Shown here: positions 56,410 through 64,000 of the stretch, in pieces | Layout of the letters: every line of letters starts with the position of its first letter | Position numbering within the stretch: the stretch's first letter is position 1 | NCBI RefSeq assembly: GCF_040712315.1 | Contig: NC_134013.1 | Span: 12,683,001 to 12,747,000 of the forward strand | From: Castanea sativa | Taxonomy: Eukaryota > Streptophyta > Magnoliopsida > Fagales > Fagaceae | DNA length: 64,000 nt | Reading direction: 5' to 3' | The notes under the pieces: model-generated | Seen by the model: the letters and a program-made list of their open reading frames with translations, nothing else | Databases searched by the model: none | Told to the model about the DNA's origin: nothing | Translations under genes and position numbers: made by a program

Positions 56410-57579
56410 GGCAAAAATGCAAAATTGACCCTTTAAGTTTCATCTTTTGTCATTTCAGTCTTCTAACTTTAGCTTCGGTCAATTCAGTCTTTTAAGTTTC
56501 AAAAGTGTTTCAATCCAGGCCTTCCACTAACTTCTGTTAATGCTCTACCATTAAGTGCTTTTTTTTTTTTTCTTCTTCAGTTTTTTATATTAAAAAATGC
56601 AGAAAACTAATTTAAATTAAAAAAAGAAAAGAAAAAGAAGAAGAAGAAACTGGGCTCAGTGAACAACTTTGTTCCACAGCCACTCTCTCTAGGTTGGACC
56701 CAAGGAGCTCCTCTCCAAGCTTCGTTTATGGCCAACCACCAAGGTCAATCGGTCTTTGCTCCTCACCAGTCACTGCTAACTATCCTTGCTTGGCGGTGGT
56801 TGTCTTTCTCTTAACTCGGTTCGACTAGGCCAGTCTTCCTCTCTCTACGTTTTCTCATCAAATCCTCATTGGAGTTCCAACCCATGGCTAGGCTATTGTG
56901 TTTGGTTGGTTTCAAAGTCTTTTGGATTTGGTGAACAACCCGGTTAAGCTCCCTCTCCGATCTGGTCTGTGTCGTTGGATTCTTTCTCCAATCCAATATG
57001 GGTGTCCTTGGATTCTTTCTCTCTCTGATCTGATTTGGGTTTTCAAGTTTATTTTTTAGTCAAATGTTTTCTTATTTTAGATTTTGTTTGTAAAAACCAA
57101 ATGAACCACAAAAGAAGAAAAACCCAGAAACATTGTTTCATTGTTGAATAAATAATCATTGTTTGTGGGTAGGGAATTTGTAAATTGTATATGTCACTGA
57201 TGGTTGATGTTAGATAATTGTTTGCTGTGCTTTGTTCTGAATTTGAATATTAAAATTTTGGGTCCGTTTGGATGCCATTTTTGGTTGTGAATCTCGTGAT
57301 CAATGTAAAAGAATCTTTTTTTGTTTGTGTGCTGGGTCTGTGGTGTGTTATGGGATTTCTTAATTTTTTTTTGATTTAAATTAGTTTTCTGCATTTTTTA
57401 ATATAAAAAACTTAAAGAAGAAAAAAAAATGCACTTAAAGGTAGAGCATTAACAGAAGTTAGTGGAAGGCCTGAATTGAAATACTTTTGAAACTTAAAGG
57501 ACTGAATTGACAAAAATTAAAATTAGAGGACTGAAATGACAAAAGGTGAAATTTAGAGGATCAATTTTGCATTTTAGCC
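56410..57579. mobile_element. Mutator-like element with about 200-bp terminal inverted repeats
   Basis: The flanking 9-bp duplication TAATTTTAA (56401-56409 and 57580-57588) is perfect. Termini GGCAAAAATGCAAAATTGAC and GATCAATTTTGCATTTTAGCC continue as inverted repeats for about 200 bp, including the shared AAGTGCTTTTTTTT and GGCCTTCCACTAACTTCTGT blocks. The interior (about 56640-57360) is unrelated to the TIRs, GC-richer on its left side (ACCAAGGTCAATCGGTCTTT) and CT-rich, like a captured 5' UTR or gene fragment. No transposase is present. Confidence 0.85.
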
Positions 57580-57588
57580 TAATTTTAA

Positions 57589-58189
57589 TCTAACAGAATA
57601 TGGTGTTTAAGACATGACATTACATATTCTTTTAAATTTATAATATTTAATTTGTATCATGAAATAAATTCATTTTCAATAGAGAATATCATTTTTTTCA
57701 TTGGTGTATTAGGGACATTGCAACAACATATTGCTTAGCCCAAGAGGTCATGAAAAGGCTGCATTAGCACTGTCAAGAGCATTTCCCAATAGTGTTTGCT
57801 TTTTTTTTTTTATCTTTTTTTTTTTTTTTGAGGGAGAAGTCTTTTGCTTGTTTGTGAGGAAAATATGGCGCAATTTGTGTCAAATCAAATGTAACATTAA
57901 ACTCCTCTTGGGAACACCTAGGCGGTGGGTTTAATGTATTTGAAATACATGTTGTAAATCCAAAGTTCGTAAATTTCATTTAGCACATTATTGGTCTATT
58001 GGGCTTTCGACATGTCTCATTATTAGGACGTGGAATAGTCTAACTGCAAGTATGTGTATATATATATATATATATATAAGTAACATAAGTATACAAAGAT
58101 TAAAGACCCAGAAATTGTGTACCTCACATTGTTATTGTGTCATAAATCAAAATATCATAGTTCAATTTTAGGCTTTGTTTATTTTATTG
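57589..58189. other. Intergenic DNA
   Basis: No gene was seen. There is a T-rich stretch with two long T runs (57801-57830) and a TA microsatellite at about 58055-58078. Confidence 0.5.
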
Positions 58190-58192
58190 TAA

Positions 58193-59021
58193 GAGCAAAC
58201 ACATCAGTCCATGTAAAAATTTCCTCTATTTTACACAAAAAACCCCCTTTTAAAATTTTACACATTCATTACAAATTACTCACATCAGTTCATCTATCCT
58301 ACTCCCTCTATTAATTAAATAATAACTTCTTCACTTTTTTTATTAGTTCCCTCAACTAACTTACGCGCGTCTTTATTTCATTTCTTCCCTTCTTCAGTTC
58401 TGATTAATTTCTCTCTCTCTCTCTCTCTCTCTCTCCTTCTCTTCATTTCTTCTCTTCATTTCTCACTCTCTCTACCCAGATCATCTCTCTCACTCTCTCT
58501 CTACCCAGATCAACGCTCGATCCGAGCTCCGATCCAGCGGTCCGAGCGCGATTGGAGCTCCGATCCAGCGCTCGGAGCGCGATCGCGAGCTCCGATCCAG
58601 CGCTCCGATCGCCGATCCGCCAGTTCCGAGCTCCGATCCAGCGTCCGCCAGCTCCGATCCACGGCAAGACCCACGAGCTCCGACCAGTCAAGCACCGATC
58701 TACAAGTCAAGCACCGATCTGTGGTTGTTTGTGTATGTCTGTGTTTTTTTTTTTTTGAGCAAAGTATATCTTTGTATTCTGTGTTGAGAAAATGGAGTCT
58801 GTTGAGAACGGATCAGAGAGAGAAAAAAAGGAGCGAAGGAGAAATGATAAAATATTGTTTACCCGAGCTACAGTAACCATGTATATTTACACGGTACTGT
58901 AGCTCGGGGATGAGTTTCCACATTTTTACCCAGTTTTAGATACACTGATGTAGCTCAAAATGTGTAAAATTGAAAAAAATTTGTATTATACATGATTTTA
59001 GATACACTGATGTGGATGCTC
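58193..59021. mobile_element. Harbinger-like non-autonomous element with a GC-rich core
   Basis: Ends GAGCAAACACATCAGT and ACTGATGTGGATGCTC are inverted repeats flanked by TAA (58190-58192 and 59022-59024). The core has a CT microsatellite (about 58410-58435) and then a GC-rich stretch with four copies of GAGCTCCGATCCAGCG between about 58525 and 58660. A hairpin follows at 58862-58908 with 14-bp arms CCCGAGCTACAGTA / TACTGTAGCTCGGG. There is no coding sequence; open frames through the core are translations of the repeat. Confidence 0.65.
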
Positions 59022-59024
59022 TAA

Positions 59025-61640
59025 AATATTTTTTGAAAATATTGTTAACTTTTTTGGACATTTGTTTTGTCATATAATCAGTCAAAATGAATTTTTTTTG
59101 GTTTACCAATAATGTAAAAGCTTGGAAAAATGTTTAGGTTTAGTAATCTATTTTGGAAAAGTTTTTATGAGAAATTGAAAAAACAGTTAATAACTTTTTC
59201 ATAAAAAATTTTCTAAAATGATTTATTAATATATACCCAATGGCACACGTTAGTAAAACCCAAAATGTTATATGGCCAATATTTTTGTAAAACATTCTCC
59301 AAAACATAAATAGACATATATAGAGCCCCACGCTTCTTTCTTTCTCGCACACAGAACCCCCCGTCCTTCCTTCTTTTTCACACACATGGATGTAAGTGGT
59401 GGTGAGCAATGGTTCTTGGTGCTATGGCATTGGTTTTGCGATCATTGACACGAGTAGAAATCATTGGCGCGTTGAGCTTCTTGGTCAAAGTTGAGGGGTG
59501 GTATGAAGGCTTCACAGTCAATGTTGCGAGGCGAAGTGAAGGCTTGGTAGTTGACATAGAGTTTGCAGTCGATGGTGGTCATCGACGTGGTTGAATAGGG
59601 TGCTATCGCTACTAAAATTGATGGCAATTTGAGGATGGGTTTCTTGGTGTTGAGCCCAACTTGACTCAAGTTCAATCCTACAAGCCAGGTTTGCTGCAAT
59701 CTACTGGGTTTTTGCTGGTGGATCTATAGTGAGTTTTTTTCCAATGAACTAGGTTGTGAGAAGAGATTTATTTATTTATTCATTTTACGTCACACCAAAC
59801 ACTTGCATGTTTTTCGGAGCATTTTCAAGAATGCAATCAAACACCAACTAAAAACATTTTTACGAAGAAACAAGTAGACCATTAGTTTTACTCATTCTGT
59901 CAATTGCATGTAGTGAAAACGTGGTGAAGAATGAAAGAGCATTCATGCTCGCACAACCATTGTTAAAGGTTGGATAGAGTGCCAAATCAATGGTTCCTTG
60001 CAATATTTGTGTTTGAAATTTGAAATCTAGAACGAACGTACCCATCACTTTCGAAAGAATTTTGAGAATACAGATTTTGATCCCAATAAGAGCATTCACA
60101 ATCAGTTATGGCAAAATTCTCTATTTTAGACCACCAAAAACTCACATTTTCTACTTTACATAATCACTTGTACAACACATATTATATCTCATTTTTCAAT
60201 TATTATTTATTATTATTTTTTTGGGTTCTGTTACTTTGTTGGGTGAAAAAAATTATATAAAAATGTTGCTTTGTAAAAATTGTGAGGATAACTGAGAACA
60301 CTATTTATACCCACTTTTTATTTATTTATTGGAGCTTGATTCAGCTGGCTTGATTTCTCCTTTTGATTACAAAAACCGACTTTTCTCTCTCTTACATATT
60401 TTGCTTGTTTTTGTTTACCCGAGATTGCCTACATGGCTACATATACCAAAATTGCTACCAACGACTAAGGTTTCTTCTTTTATTTTTATTTTTTCGCTGA
60501 ACACCAATAACTAGGTTTCATTTTAAAAAGCTAAGGACTTCATAACTGAATTGACATCTCTTTATATACAAATAAAAATAGTAACAGGTCGGGTTTGGGG
60601 TGAATTTCTTTATACCCAAACACGACCCCAAAACCCAAACCCACTCTGTTTACTAAACGAATTTATTTTTTAACCCTCAAACCTACCCTGTCGGACCCCC
60701 GCGGGCCCCACAATGCCACTTTAGGGCCTAATCTAAAACCCCTAATCTGTGGCCCAATTCATGACCCAATCTTTAAAAAAATAAAATAAAATAAAATCAA
60801 TTTTATGTTTTCCTGATTTCTTATTCAATAATTTCATCTTTATGATTTTTCTTTTCAAAATCACAAACACAAACTCACATTTAACAAAGAAATAAATTGT
60901 AAATAATAAACATTTATTAATGAAATTAAAAATAAAAATAAAAGTAAAACCTTGAGATTCATAGTTTTGAGAAAGGAAATGAACCAAAAAAAAAAAAATT
61001 GAGAACTATCGACCTAAGCTCTTCCTCCCTAATCTCTATCTCTTTCTCCTACTCAGCCTCTCCCTATCTCAAACCACCAAGTCTCTATCTTTGATCACTA
61101 TTGCCACCATTAGTGGCAATTTCAGCCATCAATCCCACCTCTAGGCCAAAGCTCAGGCTTGATCTTAACACGACCAAGAGCTCCTCCAATCATCACCAAA
61201 AGGTCTCTCTACCTGTCTCGGTCTAAACCTCGCACATCTCTCTCCAATCTAACCTCTGTGTTTCTCCGTAACAAACAACCACCACCTTGTGATGAGAGTG
61301 AGGATAAGGGCGGGTTAGCGAGCAAATGAGAGTGAAGGTGACTAGGTAAGGGGCAGCTTATAGAAAAGAATTGAGAGAAAATGAGAGCGAGAGTGAGGGT
61401 GAGGTGAAGGGCAGCTGAATGGGTTGAAAGAGAATGGATAAAGTTAGGATTATGTTTTTGTTATAATTTTACTTTTAGTCTATATGGGTCGGGTACTCGG
61501 GGTCCAGGTTCGAGGGGAGTATTACTAATATCCGCATCCAACCCGAACCAAACCCATTTTGAGTTGGATGATTAAAACTCAAACCTAACCTGTTTCGCAG
61601 GTTGGGTCAAGGTGATTTTGCCATTCCTACGCCAAAATTC
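59025..61640. other. Intergenic DNA, partly repetitive
   Basis: No gene was recognised. Segment 60580-61640 contains many GGGTTTGGG / AACCCAAACCC-type words (CAGGTCGGGTTTGGGGTGAA near its left end, GGGTCGGGTACTCGGGGTCC and AACCTGTTTCGCAGGTTGGG near its right end). It looks like an old transposon with internal purine-rich DNA, but the ends were not resolved. A possible MITE end (AAGAGCATTCACAATCAG) lies at 60088-60105. Confidence 0.4.
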
Positions 61641-63327
61641 TTGAAAATTTAAAAGGGAAAAATATTCGAGTTGAAAGTTAATAGTATATTGTAATTATCT
61701 CTAACAAATAGTACATTCATGAAAATAGAAGCACTTAGCTTATTCATAGCTGATTGCCTTCCATTACGAGAAGCCTGAACAGAAAGTACATTCATGGTCC
61801 AAGTGTCATGAAAGAGAAGCCCTTTTCCTTGCTTATTTTTTGTTGTGCCCGCCTTCCATTATTTAAAAAATCCAACAGTCACAGAATGCTTAATTTTGCA
61901 TTTTCTGTTGACCGAAAAAAAAAAAAAAAAAAATTTATGTTGACTAGTGTCCAGTAATTTTAGTTGCACCAAGCACTAAAAAATACAAAAAGTTTCCATA
62001 AGAAACATAAGAAAATTCAATGCTGAGAAGGAAAATTCTTAGATATTTTCGAAATATAATGAAATAATGCTCCCTCCTCTCACATTTATAATGAACCCCA
62101 CAATAAATTTAATAAATAGACCCCACTGAATGTAAAAAAAGAGAACATCATTCACCATGCTCTAGGAGTACCTAAAAATTATTTTGTTGAGACCCCGTGA
62201 TACATGAGGTTACTAAAGCCCATCACAACTTCATAAAAAATACATTTAAGTCCAAAACTTGTGAATTAGCTCTATACATCTCGAATGAGACATTCTTGCA
62301 GAGAAAATTGTAATTTGTTCAAAACCCACTGAAAGGGTGTAACTTACCAATAAAAAAAATTAATGCTCAAACTTGAATAAAATACTCAAAAGACCAGAGA
62401 ACAAAACTAGGCATAAGCATTATCACCTGCAAATACTTGATACGCTTTGTATACCAGAGAAGAAAAACGTGATAAGCTTTGACAAATAATCATATAGCAA
62501 CCATGGAACATAGGGCATGATACATCTAAGTACTAATAAATACACTAAACAAACACGAATATTGCAGCCTGAAACAAAAATCCAAGACCACTGACAATCA
62601 CAACTAAAGCAAAAAAAATGATCAAAGCTTCCATGACAAATTTCAGCCTAAATGAAAAGCTTTGCAAAATTCCTAAAAAAAAAAAAAAGTTACATTAAAA
62701 AGGTAACAAAATGTAATTATGTATATGACAAGAAATAATAAATTTAAATAAAAAAGGAAAAAAGAAGAAAAAAAAGGGTCGAAGTCTGGGAAAATACAGA
62801 TAGGAGAAATTCAAGCAAGGTCCCACGACCTTGTTTCTGGCAACCAAAGTATGCACTGCAATTCAAATCCCCCCTTCCTCTGTTTCACTAGACAGTTGTT
62901 TTGATTGAATCCAGGACACGTTCATGGGGAAACATCTTAAATTTAGATCTCCAGAATGTCTTACCCACCAATGCCCCACCGGAAAGCACCAGAAATTTTG
63001 AAAGACAAACATCCACACCAAAACCAAGCTATACAACCCAGCAACCTCATCATTCTGCCCGAACCAATAATCTAAGTACTCTCTGTCTCACTCTCTTCTC
63101 ATTCTTTATCTTTAGACAATAATTTATAGATAAATCTTATTCTGTATTCCTCTACTATCCTCATCAAAATACTGCCAAAACCAGTCCAAGTGACTGAGTA
63201 ACAAAAGAAAAGATCCCACAACTTCATTAAAACCCTCACTCCCAATTTCCTCCCAAAACCCTCCAAAAATAGAAGCACACTACTCTGACAAGATTTTTCT
63301 TGAATTTTTTTGGGGGACATATATTGA
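61641..63327. other. Intergenic DNA and probable 3' UTR of the LARP1-like gene
   Basis: No coding sequence was recognised. The part nearest 63327 is probably the 3' untranslated region of the minus-strand LARP1-like gene. A T/A-rich region with homopolymers occupies 61640-62770. Confidence 0.4.
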
Positions 63328-63934
63328 TCAGTTCCTGCTTGAGTCGGTGTTTTGAGTATCCTCCCCATTGGGGAGTTGTGAGTGGCCAATAGACTCTGTT
63401 ATACAACTTCCTGCAACAGCCTCAGAGTTAGGGTCTGCTTTACCTGTCACACTACTTTGGTTTGTATCCACTTCCTCCACTGTGATCTTCTGCAAAGAAG
63501 TTGTCAGCGTATCATAACTTGATTTATTAGGAGATACTGAGCCTGAGTCAGAGGGAATCCGAGAAGAAGCTGGTATCCATTTTTTCCACTCATTGCGCCT
63601 CCTCACCTTGTCATCCTACAGCAATTTCAATAAAGAGACAGAGCAGCTATTCAAAACGACTGTAATTCAGCAAATTGTTGCTTTTTGTTTGCCAAGATGG
63701 TACAGTGTCTCTGTTGCATTGGTCCATATTCCAATAGATGAATTCTAGTTTTTAATTGAGTCAAAAACATTACTCCAACATGATGTTACAGAATGTAGAA
63801 ATCCAATATAACAAATGGCAGAAGATGCAGTAAAAAGAAGTTAAAATGATAAGGAAATCTACCTGTACTTCCACAATGGTCGAAGATCTCAAGGAATCCA
63901 ATATTAACTGGACATTAGTTGTCAAATTCCTTAC
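63328..63934 (-). CDS. La-related protein 1 (LARP1-like), last two exons
   Basis: Two minus-strand exons are visible: 63934-63863 (24 codons) and 63615-63328 (95 codons plus a TGA stop). Splice sites are canonical (TATGCAG|GTAAGG, GTACAG|GTAGAT, GCTGTAG|GATGAC) and the join is in phase. Together they read VRNLTTNVQLILDSLRSSTI VEVQ and then DDKVRRRNEWKKWIPASSRI, which is the C-terminal half of the La motif (helices after the HTH wing, ending KVRRR...W). A Ser/Thr-rich tail to the end follows. Plant LARP1 proteins bind mRNA and take part in 5'-TOP mRNA translation and in heat-induced mRNA decay with XRN4. The first exons lie beyond the right edge. LARP1b/c cannot be told apart from this part. 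Confidence 0.75.
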
Positions 63935-64000
63935 CTGCATAAAGCCCAAAAAAACAAATTGTATCAATGCAAGGACAACTGAAACTGGGAAAAGAAATGG

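Noticed and set aside
58443..58710. Overlapping minus-strand frames with repeated LDRSSELA-like units
   Set aside because: They are translations of the GC-rich GAGCTCCGATCCAGCG repeat in a MITE core, open in several frames because of the repeat.
59409..59699. Short frames in both strands (61 and 85 codons)
   Set aside because: No domain, no splice partners and no conserved motif. The flanks are intergenic.
60080..60310. MITE starting AAGAGCATTCACAATCAG
   Set aside because: I could not find a matching inverted end or target duplication on the right, so it is only mentioned in the intergenic entry.

Overview
This window is nuclear DNA from a flowering plant, most likely a woody eudicot. The evidence is AT-rich intergenic DNA with GT-AG introns, two plant genes in or touching the window, and plant-type mobile DNA throughout: a Tat-lineage Ty3/gypsy element, a SIRE-like Ty1/copia element, L1 LINEs carrying an RNase H domain, tRNA-derived SINEs, Mutator- and Harbinger-type elements, and endogenous florendovirus sequence. 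Some small repeats look to me like those of Fagales trees, but that is an impression only. About four fifths of the window is identifiable mobile or viral DNA.

Layout. 1-9148: a broken mosaic of endogenous florendovirus (Caulimoviridae) pieces in both orientations. A minus-strand piece reads unknown gene > promoter region > primer site > movement protein > linker. A plus-strand piece reads linker > (AT)33 > half protease, reverse transcriptase and RNase H > second ORF > promoter region, and ends inside its primer site against a (TA)n tract. Both pieces share the promoter region but have different genes upstream of it. 9251-14087: a degraded L1 LINE. 15665-35190: a Tat-type Ty3/gypsy element with 5-bp target duplications, a 93-bp tandem array and an antisense, intron-containing gene. 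Its 3' LTR was split by a SIRE-like copia element (25193-35061), and one copia LTR in turn carries a small MITE. 35196-47258: AT-rich DNA with MULE-type elements (9-bp duplications), Harbinger- and Stowaway-like MITEs, SINEs and two inverted solo LTRs of one family.

The clearest host gene is on the minus strand at 48205-49368, an FD-type bZIP factor in three exons. Its C-terminal RTLTAPF motif is the docking site used in the florigen activation complex. Its first intron appears to start with GA instead of GT. It is followed by a complete 5.6-kb L1 LINE with a 16-bp target duplication (50643-56252), a long-TIR MULE (56410-57579) and a Harbinger-like element (58193-59021). The last two exons of a LARP1-like RNA-binding protein gene enter from the right edge on the minus strand (63328-63934).

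All viral and transposon genes carry stops, frameshifts or deletions. The two host genes look functional, apart from the FD splice donor. Insertion order can be read directly: SIRE-like copia went into the gypsy LTR, a MITE into the copia LTR, and a solo LTR into a Harbinger-like MITE.
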